Positions 42,845 to 52,199 of a DNA stretch of 64,000 nt are shown here, one piece after another; position 1 is the stretch's first letter, and the number at the start of each line of letters is the position of its first letter. Source of the DNA: Metabacillus kandeliae (GTDB taxonomy: Bacteria > Bacillota > Bacilli > Bacillales > Bacillaceae); NCBI RefSeq assembly GCF_021166585.1, contig NZ_JAJOZE010000005.1:124001-188000 (forward strand), written 5' to 3'. The translations under genes were made by a program, and so were the position numbers. Under the pieces are notes generated by a model. It was given only the letters and a program-made list of their open reading frames with translations, was not told the DNA's origin and ran no database searches.

Positions 42845-43207
42845 ATGGAGCAAGGGGATGTGTGCGAGGTTTCCTGCAAGCATGAGGAGACCATTGATAG
42901 AGTAAAAGAAAAGCTTTCAGGGGCGGATATGGACAGCGTGTCAGCCGTGTTCAAAGCATTGGCTGATCCGACCCGTTTGAAAATAGCGTATGCATTGTCT
43001 GTTGAGAAGGAACTGTGTGTTTGCGATGCAGCGGAAATAGCGGAGTCGTCAACAGCAACAGCCTCTCATCATTTGAGGCACTTGAAGGCACTCGGCATTG
43101 CCGATTTCCGGAAAGCAGGAAAGCTTGTGTATTATTCTTTAACTGACCAGGGAATCAAGCAGCTGCTTCAGCTTGCCTTCCGCGGGGAGGCGAAGGAAGG
43201 TGTCTGA
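42845..43207 (+). CDS. cadC: Cadmium/lead/zinc-responsive repressor CadC
   Basis: A 120-residue ArsR/SmtB sensor. The N-terminal CEVSCKH and the ELCVCD segment supply the cysteine ligands of the Cd/Pb site, and [15 protein letters not shown] is the recognition helix. ATG 42845 follows GTATGGGGGATGCGGC. It overlaps cadA by 8 bases and its operator lies just upstream, so it autoregulates cadC-cadA. Metals release it from DNA. Confidence 0.93.
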   Translation: MEQGDVCEVSCKHEETIDRVKEKLSGADMDSVSAVFKALADPTRLKIAYALSVEKELCVCDAAEIAESSTATASHHLRHLKALGIADFRKAGKLVYYSLTDQGIKQLLQLAFRGEAKEGV

Positions 43208-45353
43208 GGCATCAGAGAAAAACGTGTACCGGGTTTCCGGTTTTACCTGCGCAAACTGTGCGAACAAGTTTGAGAAGAATGTGCAGCAGCTGGATTCAGT
43301 GGCTGATGCCAAGGTGAATTTCGGTGCTTTAAAAATAACCGTTTACGGGGAGGCAACGGTGCAGCAGATTGAGCAGGCCGGTGCTTTTGAAAATATTAAA
43401 ATCTTTCCTGAAAAAGAAGAGATTCCGAGAGAAAAAGAGTCTTACCTAAAAAAGTACGGCCGCCTCAGCCTGGCTGCTTTTTTCCTGCTGATCGGATTCC
43501 TTGTCAGTCATACAGCAGGCGACACTAGCCTGCCTGCCATCGCTGCCTATGTTCTTTCCATGATCATAGGGGGATATTCTCTTTTTAAAACAGGATTGCA
43601 GAACCTAATTAAGCTTGATTTTGACATGAGAACGCTCATGACGATTGCGATTATCGGGGCTGCGTTAATCGGCGAGTGGAGCGAAGGCGCTGTTGTGGTG
43701 ATTCTGTTTGCGATCAGCGAAGCACTGGAGTCCTACTCGATGAATAAAGCCCGAAAATCAATTTCCTCCTTGATGGACATAGCGCCGAAAGAGGCACTTA
43801 TCCGCCGTCATGGCAGGGAATTTACGGTGAAGGTGGAAGACATTGAAATCGGGGACACCCTCCTTGTAAAGCCAGGGCAGAAAATTGCCATGGACGGAAA
43901 TGTTGAAAAAGGATTCTCGGCCGTCAATCAGGCAGCGATTACCGGAGAATCCATTCCGGCTGAAAAAGGAGAAGGCAGTGAGGTGTTTGCAGGCACGCTG
44001 AACGGGGAAGGCCTGCTTGAGATCAAGGTTACAAAGAGGGCAGAGGACACGACGCTTGCGAAAATCATTCATCTCGTTGAAGAAGCGCAGGCTGAAAAAG
44101 CGCCGTCACAGGCGTTTATTGAAAAATTTGCGAGGTACTATACCCCGGCGATTATGGTCATTGCGTTCTTCACAGCCATACTTCCGCCGCTTTTCGGGGC
44201 TGGATCTTTTCATGACTGGCTGTACCAGGGGCTGTCTGTGCTTGTAGTCGGCTGTCCGTGCGCGCTTGTTATTTCAACGCCGATTTCAATTGTTACAGCA
44301 ATAGGGAATGCTGCTAGAAACGGCATCCTTATAAAAGGCGGAATCTACCTGGAGGAACTGGGGGCACTCGAGGCGATTGCCTTTGATAAAACCGGTACAC
44401 TGACAAAGGGCACGCCTGCTGTAACAGAACTGATCTTTTTGGATAAGGCCCTTCCGGAAGCTCTTCTTCTTGGCTATATGGCAGCACTTGAAGCGAGGTC
44501 AGATCACCCGCTTGCCCAGGCTATTGTGAAAGCAGCCGGAAAGGGAAGCCAGCCTGCCGATCTGCAGGACTTCTCTTCCATCACTGGGAGAGGGGTAAAA
44601 GGAGTCATTGACGGTAGGCTCTATTACATCGGAAGCCCTGCTTTATTTTCAGATACGCTTTCGCAAAAATTAGAAGGAAGCACGCTGAACGAGATCAGCA
44701 GGCTGCAGCGGGAAGGCAGCACGGTGATGGTCTTTGGCACAGAGGAAAAAGTGCTTGCGATCATCGGGGCGGCTGATGAAATCAGGGAAAACAGTCGGAG
44801 CGTGGTCGAGCAGCTGCACATGCTCGGCATCAAAAAAACGGTCATGCTGACAGGCGACAATGTGGAAACAGCAAAATCTATCGGAGCAGCAGCAGGAGTT
44901 TCAGATGTGAAAGCAGAACTTCTTCCAGAGGATAAGCTGGCCGAGGTGAAAAAGCTGAAGAATATATTTTCGAAAACAGCGATGGCAGGCGATGGTGTGA
45001 ATGACGCCCCTGCACTTGCCGCTGCATCTGTCGGCATTGCCATGGGCGGGGCCGGAACAGATACCGCTCTTGAAACAGCGGATGTGGCATTGATGGGGGA
45101 CGACTTGAGCAAGCTGCCGTATGCGATTGTGCTGAGCAGAAAGACGCTCGCTATTATCAAGCAGAATGTAGCTTTTTCGATTGGGATAAAGGCAGCTGCT
45201 CTCCTGCTTGTCATTCCAAGCTGGCTGACGCTTTGGATCGCTATTTTCGCAGACATGGGGGCGACCTTGATTGTGACCTTGAACAGTCTGCGGCTAGTCA
45301 AAATAAAAGACCGGCAGATTAAAAGAAGCCGGCCGCAAACGTTCCGATGGTAA
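43200..45353 (+). CDS. cadA: Cadmium/zinc-exporting P-type ATPase
   Basis: P1B-type heavy-metal ATPase of 717 residues. One N-terminal HMA domain has [11 protein letters not shown]; the membrane metal site CPC lies in [12 protein letters not shown]; phosphorylation at [18 protein letters not shown] is the nucleotide-binding HP motif; and [22 protein letters not shown] is the hinge. It pumps Cd2+, Zn2+ or Pb2+ outward. GTG 43200 follows GAAGGAAGGT within the end of cadC. Its 3' end overlaps a convergent gene by 35 bases. Confidence 0.95.
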   Translation: MSEASEKNVYRVSGFTCANCANKFEKNVQQLDSVADAKVNFGALKITVYGEATVQQIEQAGAFENIKIFPEKEEIPREKESYLKKYGRLSLAAFFLLIGFLVSHTAGDTSLPAIAAYVLSMIIGGYSLFKTGLQNLIKLDFDMRTLMTIAIIGAALIGEWSEGAVVVILFAISEALESYSMNKARKSISSLMDIAPKEALIRRHGREFTVKVEDIEIGDTLLVKPGQKIAMDGNVEKGFSAVNQAAITGESIPAEKGEGSEVFAGTLNGEGLLEIKVTKRAEDTTLAKIIHLVEEAQAEKAPSQAFIEKFARYYTPAIMVIAFFTAILPPLFGAGSFHDWLYQGLSVLVVGCPCALVISTPISIVTAIGNAARNGILIKGGIYLEELGALEAIAFDKTGTLTKGTPAVTELIFLDKALPEALLLGYMAALEARSDHPLAQAIVKAAGKGSQPADLQDFSSITGRGVKGVIDGRLYYIGSPALFSDTLSQKLEGSTLNEISRLQREGSTVMVFGTEEKVLAIIGAADEIRENSRSVVEQLHMLGIKKTVMLTGDNVETAKSIGAAAGVSDVKAELLPEDKLAEVKKLKNIFSKTAMAGDGVNDAPALAAASVGIAMGGAGTDTALETADVALMGDDLSKLPYAIVLSRKTLAIIKQNVAFSIGIKAAALLLVIPSWLTLWIAIFADMGATLIVTLNSLRLVKIKDRQIKRSRPQTFRW

Positions 45354-45621
45354 AAGCAACAGCTGTGAAGAAAGCAAAATTCGGTGTGAATTCAACTTGT
45401 TGTTTTTCCATTTTAAAACCGGTGCTGCTCTGGACAGCCATGTCTGTGAAGCTTGAAGAAAATCCGCCTTTTGATGAAAAAAACCAAATTAAAGCACTGC
45501 CCATTATGCCGACAAGAAATGCATAATCAATAAACCGTGTGCCTGTAAAATACGAAACAGCATAGGCAGCGGCTGAAAGGATCAGCAGGGTAACGAAAAT
45601 CACGGCCATTTTTTTTCCCAT
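45319..45621 (-). CDS. Small membrane protein convergent with cadA
   Basis: A 100-residue protein with three hydrophobic segments ([52 protein letters not shown]). ATG follows GTAGAGGAGGCTTCCT. Its last 35 bases overlap the cadA 3' end on the other strand, so transcripts are complementary. I do not recognise a family; a two-to-three-helix inner membrane protein is all that can be said. Confidence 0.65.
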   Translation of the reverse strand: MGKKMAVIFVTLLILSAAAYAVSYFTGTRFIDYAFLVGIMGSALIWFFSSKGGFSSSFTDMAVQSSTGFKMEKQQVEFTPNFAFFTAVAFTIGTFAAGFF

Positions 45622-45674
45622 AGGAAGCCTCCTCTACTTATTATCCAAATTATACCACATAAGGAGTGTTAGCA

Positions 45675-46160
45675 ATGAAACTAAATCAAGCCATTACAGA
45701 GCGAAGAATCATAAAAAAATTCAAATCAGACGAAGTAGCAAAAGAGCAGCTGATCCATTATTTTGAACAGGCAAAAATGGCGCCGAACCACAGAATGACA
45801 GAGCCTTGGAATATACTCTTCATCGGTGAAAAAACAAGAGAAGCCCTTAATCATAAAACGAATTTCGGGGGAGCGCCGGCCGTATTCGCTGTAACTTACT
45901 CCCACGGGGCCAATGAGATTATCAAGGAAGAGAATGCGGTTGCAACAGCCTGCTTTATGCAGAACTTCATGCTGCTTGCATGGGAGGACGGCATTGGCAC
46001 ATTCTGGTCATCTCTTGGCACTTCAGACGCTGTGCGGGAAAAACTGAACGTACAGGACGATGCCTCCATCATCGGCATTTTTGCCTGCGGATATCCGGAA
46101 GAAATTCCACAAGCAAAAGAACGGGCTGACATAGAGACGAAAATTCAATATTTGGATTGA
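45675..46160 (+). CDS. Nitroreductase family protein
   Basis: A 161-residue FMN-dependent enzyme of the short NfnB/YdjA type. ITERRIIKKFKSDEV near the start, the MAPNHRMTEPWNILFIG FMN-binding segment, AVATACFMQNFMLLAWEDGIGTFWSSL and IIGIFACGYPEE complete the fold. ATG 45675 follows AAGGAGTGTTAGCA. It stands between convergent and unrelated genes, with a terminator after it. Substrate unknown. Confidence 0.85.
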   Translation: MKLNQAITERRIIKKFKSDEVAKEQLIHYFEQAKMAPNHRMTEPWNILFIGEKTREALNHKTNFGGAPAVFAVTYSHGANEIIKEENAVATACFMQNFMLLAWEDGIGTFWSSLGTSDAVREKLNVQDDASIIGIFACGYPEEIPQAKERADIETKIQYLD

Positions 46161-46163
46161 GGG

Positions 46164-46188
46164 AACCGGGGAAACCCGGTTTTTTTCT
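46164..46188 (+). terminator. Terminator of the nitroreductase gene
   Basis: An ACCGGG / CCCGGT stem with a 4-base loop and seven T, directly after the stop codon. Confidence 0.88.
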
Positions 46189-46357
46189 GTAATTGAATGC
46201 TTAAATAAAAAATCTTCCTATAAAACAACTATATTATTGTCTCGTAGTAAACTTTGTGATTTGGAAGGTGTAAAAGGGAGTATGTCTAATTAAGTATTTA
46301 AATAAGGCGCAATAAGATTATGTATAAAATGCCTTAAATAGGATGTGGTAGTGGAAA

Positions 46358-47008
46358 GTGGAAAAGTGGGTGTTAAAATACAGAATTTATTTTTACGTAT
46401 TTCTGATATGTATTTTAATAAGTCTTGTTTTTTTGAGTTTAAAAAGTACTAAAACTTACCGAAATGCAGGAGAGGCAGTAACTAACAAAATTTATACTAT
46501 TAAGTACCAAAGTTCATTGCCTGAGAAGGAAATCACTTTTTAGGAAGCTTATCATCTTGGATTTGAAAAATCTATAGAGTTTGATAGCAATCCTGAACTG
46601 ATGTTTTTAAACAGTGTGGATGATGGACAGGTCAGTGGTCAAGATGGGAAAAAAGCAAACTGGCAAGGCGTATTTTCCTTAACTAAAAAAAGGAGCCAAT
46701 TAGTATTTGTAATAGAGAAAGGAAGGCTTATAAAATACAAGTTAACAGGTGCCTCCGATGAACTGACAATTAAAGATGAATGGATTAAAACAGATAGTAC
46801 AAAGATAATTAAGTTAGCAATATTAAATTTTGGACTCCAGCCATCTCCTAAAACGCATCCATTTTCACATGGTTATCACTATAGAATAATAAGAGATCAA
46901 AAAAATATCTTTTTAGCAGTAAATGGTCTAATTGAGGGTAAGGAAGCAGAGATTTATTTTGATCCCAAAACAGGTCAGTATATGGGGAGAACCGAAGCGA
47001 CAAATTGA
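46358..47008 (+). pseudogene. Membrane-anchored protein gene interrupted by an in-frame stop
   Basis: Two open pieces, 46358-46543 and 46601-47008, are in the same frame and separated only by the TAG at 46541-46543. Read through, the product is about 216 residues: one N-terminal membrane helix (YFYVFLICILISLVFLSL), then an extracytoplasmic part including KEITF-stop-EAYHLGFEKS and the end HYRIIRDQKNIFLAVNGLIEGKEAEIYFDPKTGQYMGR. The region is clearly more AT-rich than its neighbours, which suits a transferred or decaying gene. Family not recognised. GTG start is uncertain. A sequencing error at the TAG is the other possibility. Confidence 0.78.
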
Positions 47009-47083
47009 TTAATGCTGCATCTCTTTACTCTTTAAGGTGAGCAATTAAACATAATGGCCGTGGCTGCCCAATTTATCTAAGCT

Positions 47084-47236
47084 GCAGATAAAGAACCAAA
47101 CCTGCAAATTTAAGAATAAACCCGCAAGAAATAAGAGTAACCAGCAGATAAAATTCCAAAACCTGCAAATAAAAATCGGAAACCTGCAAATAAATTCTTC
47201 AAACCCGCATATAAAATCCGAAAACCCGCATATAAA
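47084..47236. repeat. 20/21-bp phased array, GCAAATAA core (array D)
   Basis: Cores of the form GCAnATAA start at 47084, 47104, 47124, 47144, 47165, 47186, 47207 and 47228 (steps 20, 20, 20, 21, 21, 21, 21). Units look like ACCTGCAAATAAA, later ACCCGCATATAAAA. It lies between the interrupted gene and the FAD enzyme. Nothing else was seen in 47009-47440. Confidence 0.88.
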
Positions 47237-47440
47237 ACGCTAAATCCTTTACTGCAATAAAGAAAAAATCAAAGAAACTGTATCAAAACAGGCTTTTTTG
47301 CTCCAAAAACCTTCTAAATCGGGTTAAATACACTCAAAATAGCCCCTTCAAATGCACAAAGCGGAAAACATTGCCTCGTTTCATCGTTCCTTCTTTTCGG
47401 GTATATCCATTTCAATGGAACCAAAAGAGGAGAGAGATGG

Positions 47441-48643
47441 ATGAGATTACATAATGGCAAATTATTTTGGCCTGATACGCTAAAGAAAAAAGGAATCAAA
47501 GAAAGCAGAAGCGAGATATCTTCCCATTATGACGCGGTCATTATCGGCGGGGGGATGTCCGGCGTGCTTGCCGCTTATACTTTGCTGCAGCAGGGGCTGA
47601 AGATTGCGGTTCTTGATAAAAGGGGGATGGGGGAAGGCAGTTCCTCTGCGAACACGGGCCTGCTCCAGTTTTCCAATGATATTATGCTTCATGAGCTGAT
47701 CGAACAGATCGGGGAAGAGCAGGCTGTCCGGTTTTACAGCCTGTGCAAAAAGGCAGTTGACCAGCTGGAAGAAACCAGCCGCAGTGTGAAGCGCGAGACC
47801 GATTTTATTAGGCGCAAAAGCATTTGTTATGCAAGCAGTGAGGCGCATGCCGGCAAGCTGAAAAAAGAATACGATGCTCTGACAAAGCATGGCTTCAGCG
47901 CAGACTATTGGACAGGGGAAGAAGTGAGAGAACATTTGCCATTTGATAAACCGGCAGCCCTGGTCACATACGGGGACGCAGAAGTAAATCCATACCGGTT
48001 TATTCATGCGATCATTTCTTACCTCGAGGAAGAGGGAGTTCATCTTTTTGAGCATGTGGAAGCAGAAGGGACAGAACAGAAGGATGACAGCATCCTGCTG
48101 CATACCTCTATCGGAACCTTCACAGCCTCTCATCTGATCTATTCAGTCGGCTATGACCTTTCAGCAGTAAAGCCAAAGGTTGGCGCAGCCATCAACCGTT
48201 CTTATGCCATCGCGACTGAACCGATTGAAGATCTGTCACTCTGGAATGACAGGGCCCTGATTTGGGAGACGAACCGTCCCTATCTTTATATGAGAACAAC
48301 AGCCGACAACCGCATCGTTGCAGGAGGGCTTGATGAAGAAAAGCCGGAAGCTCCGAAGGATGAGAGCTGGATCGAGAACAGGGCAGCAGAAATTGAGAAA
48401 GAATTGCAGCAGCTTTTTCCGCAGCTGCCGATTAAAAAGGCTTATGAGTGGGGCGCAACCTTTGGAGAATCTCTTGATAATCTTCCGTTTATCGGCCGTC
48501 ACCCTGAGCGGGAAAAGGAATATTACCTTCTTGGATATGGAGGGAACGGAACGGTTTACAGCATGCTTGGTTCCCATATCTTATGCGACCTGATTCTAGG
48601 GAAAGAAAATCAGGATGCCGAGCTTGTTAAACTGGACCGGTAA
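47441..48643 (+). CDS. FAD-dependent oxidoreductase (DAO family)
   Basis: A 400-residue flavoprotein of the D-amino-acid oxidase/glycine oxidase superfamily. A 30-residue N-terminal extension precedes the dinucleotide-binding AVIIGGGMSGVLAAYTLLQQG (about 32-52). EGSSSANTGLLQFSND follows, and the C-terminal segment LLGYGGNGTVYSMLGSHIL closes the FAD fold. Substrate is unknown. ATG 47441 follows GGAGAGAGATGG. It ends at a terminator shared with the SMR gene. Confidence 0.78.
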   Translation: MRLHNGKLFWPDTLKKKGIKESRSEISSHYDAVIIGGGMSGVLAAYTLLQQGLKIAVLDKRGMGEGSSSANTGLLQFSNDIMLHELIEQIGEEQAVRFYSLCKKAVDQLEETSRSVKRETDFIRRKSICYASSEAHAGKLKKEYDALTKHGFSADYWTGEEVREHLPFDKPAALVTYGDAEVNPYRFIHAIISYLEEEGVHLFEHVEAEGTEQKDDSILLHTSIGTFTASHLIYSVGYDLSAVKPKVGAAINRSYAIATEPIEDLSLWNDRALIWETNRPYLYMRTTADNRIVAGGLDEEKPEAPKDESWIENRAAEIEKELQQLFPQLPIKKAYEWGATFGESLDNLPFIGRHPEREKEYYLLGYGGNGTVYSMLGSHILCDLILGKENQDAELVKLDR

Positions 48644-48645
48644 AC

Positions 48646-48677
48646 ACAAAGCGCCTGAAGCTCTTCAGGCGCTTTGT
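48646..48677. terminator. Terminator between FAD enzyme and SMR genes
   Basis: A perfect stem ACAAAGCGCCTGAAG / CTTCAGGCGCTTTGT sits between the two convergent genes; T-runs are short. Confidence 0.7.
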
Positions 48678-49003
48678 TAATGGGAAGGTGATTTTATATT
48701 CAGCAGCACAACTCCCGCGATAATAAGAAAGATTCCCAAGGCATTATAAATATTCAGCTTTTCCTTCCAATACAGCACACCGATCACAGCGGTCGCAGCT
48801 GTTCCGACACCGGACCAAATTGCATAAGCGACACTCAGCGGCAGCCCTTTTAAAGCTAGAGAAAGCGAGGTAAAGGAAATGCCGAAGCCGGCCACTACTC
48901 CTATAGCAGGCCACAGCTTCGTAAATCCATCAGAAGCCTTCAGCATCGAGGTTCCAAATAGCTCAGAAGCAATAGCGAGGGCAAGCAGTAAATATTCCTT
49001 CAT
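48677..49003 (-). CDS. Small multidrug resistance (SMR) exporter
   Basis: A 108-residue four-helix membrane protein. The essential proton/substrate glutamate is Glu14 in AIASELFGTSMLK, and Trp63 lies in AYAIWSGVGTAATAVIG, both signatures of EmrE-type transporters. It exports lipophilic cations with proton influx as an antiparallel dimer. ATG follows AGAAGGAGATTCT. No second SMR partner is adjacent, so it probably acts as a homodimer. Confidence 0.9.
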   Translation of the reverse strand: MKEYLLLALAIASELFGTSMLKASDGFTKLWPAIGVVAGFGISFTSLSLALKGLPLSVAYAIWSGVGTAATAVIGVLYWKEKLNIYNALGIFLIIAGVVLLNIKSPSH

Positions 49004-49200
49004 AGAATCTCCTTCTCTGAAAGCGGCATTTTCCTAACAGTAGCGGAAATTACGCTGGATGTAAATGAAACGCCTGCAGGTCTTTCAGATTATTTTGTGT
49101 TATTAGAGGGGATCGATAGTAATGAATTCCTTTCATGACATTGACTGTCATTTTCAGGTTGATTAAACTTATACCGAAATAGAGACAAGGGGTTGTTAAA

Positions 49201-49608
49201 ATGTTGAAAAAATCTGCAGCTGTACTTGCTATTGCGGGTCTGCTTACGATGAGCGCCCAGCCATCTTCTGTGTTTGCGGCTGAAAAAAAGTATTCTTTCA
49301 AAGTAACAGGCGGTAAAAGCGCCAACACAAAATCATTTAAAATCGGATCTTCCAAAGCTAAAATTTGTGCTGTCTGGATGCTCCCAGCGAGCTCAGGCAT
49401 CGGGTCTTTCTCACATATGAGATATATCTGGAAGCTGCAAAAGTCCTCCGGCGGCAAATGGAAAACTGTTAAGACGGAAGCGCCGCTTGTTGTCGGCTCC
49501 GGCTTTTGCATGACGGCTTCCACATCAAAAACAGCCACATATAGAATGCACGTTGAAGCACCGCCTCTAGCCGGCACACACGGTGATGTAGGGGTCACAA
49601 AAAAATAA
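49201..49608 (+). CDS. Secreted protein of unknown function
   Basis: A 135-residue protein with a signal peptide (AVLAIAGLLTMSAQPSSVFAA then EKKYS, signal peptidase I type). The mature part is basic and has strand-like repeats (SFKVTGGKSANTKSFKIGSSKAKICAVWM) with two cysteines spaced about 45 residues apart. It ends in THGDVGVTKK. ATG follows CAAGGGGTTGTTAAA. No family recognised. Confidence 0.75.
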   Translation: MLKKSAAVLAIAGLLTMSAQPSSVFAAEKKYSFKVTGGKSANTKSFKIGSSKAKICAVWMLPASSGIGSFSHMRYIWKLQKSSGGKWKTVKTEAPLVVGSGFCMTASTSKTATYRMHVEAPPLAGTHGDVGVTKK

Positions 49609-49619
49609 GAAAACAAATG

Positions 49620-49650
49620 AGCATCTGCAGAACAGCAGGTGCTTTTTCTT
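49620..49650 (+). terminator. Terminator after the secreted protein gene
   Basis: An AGCATCTGC / GCAGGTGCT stem (one wobble) with five T, about 12 bases after the stop codon. Confidence 0.8.
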
Positions 49651-49680
49651 TGCCATCTTTTCCAGAAAAAACAAGCACTA

Positions 49681-49689
49681 TGCTATAAT
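49681..49689 (+). promoter_or_regulatory. Extended -10 promoter of pbpC
   Basis: TGCTATAAT, an extended -10 element, 34 bp before the pbpC start; the -35 is poor (TTTCCA at 49659-49664). Confidence 0.5.
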
Positions 49690-49723
49690 TTAAAAGGAAG
49701 TTTCAAGAAAAGGGGCGTAACAA

Positions 49724-51724
49724 TTGAAAAAAACAGCCGCTGCACTTATTCTTTCCGTGCTGTTTCTGCTGCTTGCCGCTTGTACAGAGCAGCCGAAGCC
49801 GGAGGACAAGATGCAGGAGTTTACAAAGCTTTGGAACAGTCAGAAGTTTGGGGAAATGTACGATGATTTATCTGCTGATGTTCAGAAGAAAATCAGCAAA
49901 GAGGATTTTGTGTCCCGCTATCAGAACATCTACAGCGGAACAGACGCAAAAAATTTAGCCGTTACATATATAAAGCCGAAAGAGCCGGAAGAACATAAGG
50001 ATGAAAAGCAAATTTCACTTCCGTTTACAGTGAAAATGGATACGGCAGCAGGGCCTGTCAGTTTTCAGAAAGAGGCCATGCTTGTCAAAGAGGAAAAGGA
50101 TAAAAAAACAGACTGGTATGTAAAATGGGACCCAAGCTACATCCTGCCTGGGCTTAAAGGGGACGAAAAAGTCAGCGTGAAGACGCTCCCGGCTGAAAGA
50201 GGGCAGATCTATGACCGAAATGGAAAGCCGCTTGCGGTTAACGGCCAGATCTATCAAATTGGCGTTATTCCTGCCAAGATGAAAGGGAAAGAAAAAGAAA
50301 TACTGGCGAGCCTCTCAAAAGAGCTGCAGATGACAGAAGAGGACATCCAGTCAAAGCTGAATCAATCATGGGTAAAACCTGATTATTTTGTGCCGCTGAA
50401 GGAATTTTCTCTTGATGAAAAAGCCAGGGCAGAGAAGCTGATTAAAATTCCTGCTGTTCAAGCTCCAAGGACGAATGCAAGGGTATATCCTTACAAAGAA
50501 TCCATGGCCCATCTTGTAGGATACATCGGATCTGTGACAAAGGAAGACTTAGATAAACATAAGGAGTACCGGGCACAGGATAAAATCGGCAAAAGGGGAC
50601 TGGAGCAGGTTTTTGAACAGCAATTAAAAGGGGCCAATGGGACTGTTATTTCAATTAAAGATGATAAAGGGCAGGAAAAAATTGTGGCCGAAAAGAAGGC
50701 GGTAAACGGGAAGGATCTTAACCTGACCATTGATGCCGCCCTGCAGCAGCAGCTTTTCACGCAGCTGAACAATGAACCTGGATCAGCCGCTGCAATCAAT
50801 CCGCTGACAGGAGAAACACTGGCGCTTGTCAGCAGCCCCTCCTTCGACCCGAACCACTATATTTATGGGATGACAGCAGAAGAACAGCAGGCTTTGACCA
50901 GCAATCCGAATCAGCCGCTGCTCAATCGTTTCGGCTATGCGTATGCACCAGGTTCAACGCTTAAACCGCTGACAGCAGGCATCGCTTTGGAAAATGGCAT
51001 TGATCCAAATAAAACAATGGATGTAAAAGGGCTGAAATGGCAAAAGGATTCCAGCTGGGGAAATTATTTTGTCTCACGGGTGCATGAATACGGCAAACCG
51101 GTTGGCATGACAGAAGCCATGATTATTTCTGATAACATTTATTTCGCCCAAAAGGCGCTGGAACTTGGAAAAGACAGCTTCAGCAGCGGCCTGAAGAAGT
51201 TTGGGTTTGAAGAAAAGCTCCCTTTTGCCTATCCAGTGACTTCTTCTAAAATCGGGAGCATGAACAGCGAGGTGCAGCTGGCAGACAGCGGCTACGGGCA
51301 AGGGCAGGTTCAAATGAGCTCTCTGCATGTTGCGCTTGCCTATACGGCCTTTGTGAACAATGGCAGCGTTGTTTCACCGACCCTTATAAAAGGGGATGAG
51401 CAGAAGATATGGAAAGAAAACGCCATCAGCAAGGAAAACGCGAATAAAGTGATGGGCATGATGCAAAAAGTCATATCAGATCCGAAAGGAACAGCGCATG
51501 AACTGGCTGATCTCGGCATCCCGCTTGCAGGAAAAACAGGTACAGCGGAATTTAAAGAAAAGCAGGGAGAAAAAGGGAAGGAAAACGGCTGGATGGTAGC
51601 GGTAAATACAGATCAGCCAAAACTTCTGACAGCGATGATGATTGAAAATGTGCAGAACAAAGGCGGCAGCCTTCACGTTGTGAAGCAGCTGAAACCGGTT
51701 CTTAAAAACTATCTAAAGAAATGA
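49724..51724 (+). CDS. pbpC: Penicillin-binding protein 3-type transpeptidase (lipoprotein)
   Basis: A 666-residue class B PBP with a lipobox LLLAAC (Cys20). The N-terminal NTF2-like MecA_N domain (about 25-145) is followed by the PBP dimerisation domain beginning LPAERGQIYDRNGKPLAVNG, then the transpeptidase domain with active-site GSTLKPL (SxxK), SDN in MIISDNIYF, and KTGTAEF. TTG start at 49724 behind AAGAAAAGGGGCGTAACAA. Domain order matches B. subtilis PbpC (PBP3). It cross-links peptidoglycan at the membrane surface and may have low beta-lactam affinity. Confidence 0.93.
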   Translation: MKKTAAALILSVLFLLLAACTEQPKPEDKMQEFTKLWNSQKFGEMYDDLSADVQKKISKEDFVSRYQNIYSGTDAKNLAVTYIKPKEPEEHKDEKQISLPFTVKMDTAAGPVSFQKEAMLVKEEKDKKTDWYVKWDPSYILPGLKGDEKVSVKTLPAERGQIYDRNGKPLAVNGQIYQIGVIPAKMKGKEKEILASLSKELQMTEEDIQSKLNQSWVKPDYFVPLKEFSLDEKARAEKLIKIPAVQAPRTNARVYPYKESMAHLVGYIGSVTKEDLDKHKEYRAQDKIGKRGLEQVFEQQLKGANGTVISIKDDKGQEKIVAEKKAVNGKDLNLTIDAALQQQLFTQLNNEPGSAAAINPLTGETLALVSSPSFDPNHYIYGMTAEEQQALTSNPNQPLLNRFGYAYAPGSTLKPLTAGIALENGIDPNKTMDVKGLKWQKDSSWGNYFVSRVHEYGKPVGMTEAMIISDNIYFAQKALELGKDSFSSGLKKFGFEEKLPFAYPVTSSKIGSMNSEVQLADSGYGQGQVQMSSLHVALAYTAFVNNGSVVSPTLIKGDEQKIWKENAISKENANKVMGMMQKVISDPKGTAHELADLGIPLAGKTGTAEFKEKQGEKGKENGWMVAVNTDQPKLLTAMMIENVQNKGGSLHVVKQLKPVLKNYLKK

Positions 51725-51729
51725 GCAAG

Positions 51730-51758
51730 AAAGGGCACTGGCATTCAGTGCCCTTTTC
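51730..51758 (+). terminator. Terminator of pbpC
   Basis: An AAGGGCACTG / CAGTGCCCTT stem with TTTT, a few bases after the stop codon. Confidence 0.88.
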
Positions 51759-51831
51759 TGTCTCTTTAAAGGACGTTTGAAAAAAGAGCGGCAAGGGAAG
51801 CTAGAACAATAAAAAATAAGGAGGAGTCCGA

Positions 51832-52161
51832 ATGCTGATGGATTACAGAAGAGCGATAGAAGCATGCCTGCAATGTGCAGAAGCGTGCAATCAATGCTAC
51901 ATAAAATGCATTGAAGAAGAATCATCTATGGTGAAAAATTGCATCCGCATAGACCGCGAATGTGCTGATTTCTGCATGACAGCAGTAAAAGCCATGCAAT
52001 CGGAAAGCCCATTCGTTTTAGAGATTATGCAGCTTTGTGAACGAATTTGCCGTGCCTGTGAGGATGAATGCCAAAAACACAGCCACGATCATTGCCAGCG
52101 CTGTGCTGAGGCATGCCGGCATTGTGCGGAAGCCCTGCATGATATCGCTGTCAGCTTATAA
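51832..52161 (+). CDS. Four-helix-bundle copper-binding protein (DUF326-type)
   Basis: A 109-residue Cys-rich protein. Thirteen cysteines recur as CxxC/CxxxC spaced for helical faces (CLQCAEACNQCYIKC, CADFC, CERICRACEDEC, CQRCAEACRHC), the pattern of DUF326 proteins and of the bacterial copper storage protein family. It should form a four-helix bundle lined with cysteines that bind Cu(I). ATG 51832 follows AAGGAGGAGTCCGA. It is not in an operon with copper transporters. Cytoplasmic: no signal peptide. Confidence 0.85.
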   Translation: MLMDYRRAIEACLQCAEACNQCYIKCIEEESSMVKNCIRIDRECADFCMTAVKAMQSESPFVLEIMQLCERICRACEDECQKHSHDHCQRCAEACRHCAEALHDIAVSL

Positions 52162-52170
52162 GATGGAAGG

Positions 52171-52199
52171 AGAGCGCCGAACAGCGGTGCTCTTTTTTC
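52171..52199 (+). terminator. Terminator after the copper-binding gene
   Basis: An AGAGCGCCG / CGGTGCTCT stem with one G-U pair, followed by six T. Confidence 0.85.

Noticed and set aside
46358-47008. Two separate small genes
   Set aside because: Both pieces are in the same frame with only a TAG between them and the second lacks a ribosome binding site, so one interrupted gene is simpler.
78-47236. CRISPR-like look of the phased arrays
   Set aside because: Cores are 6-13 bp with 8-15 bp variable bases between them. CRISPR repeats and spacers are each over 20 bp, and no cas genes are present.
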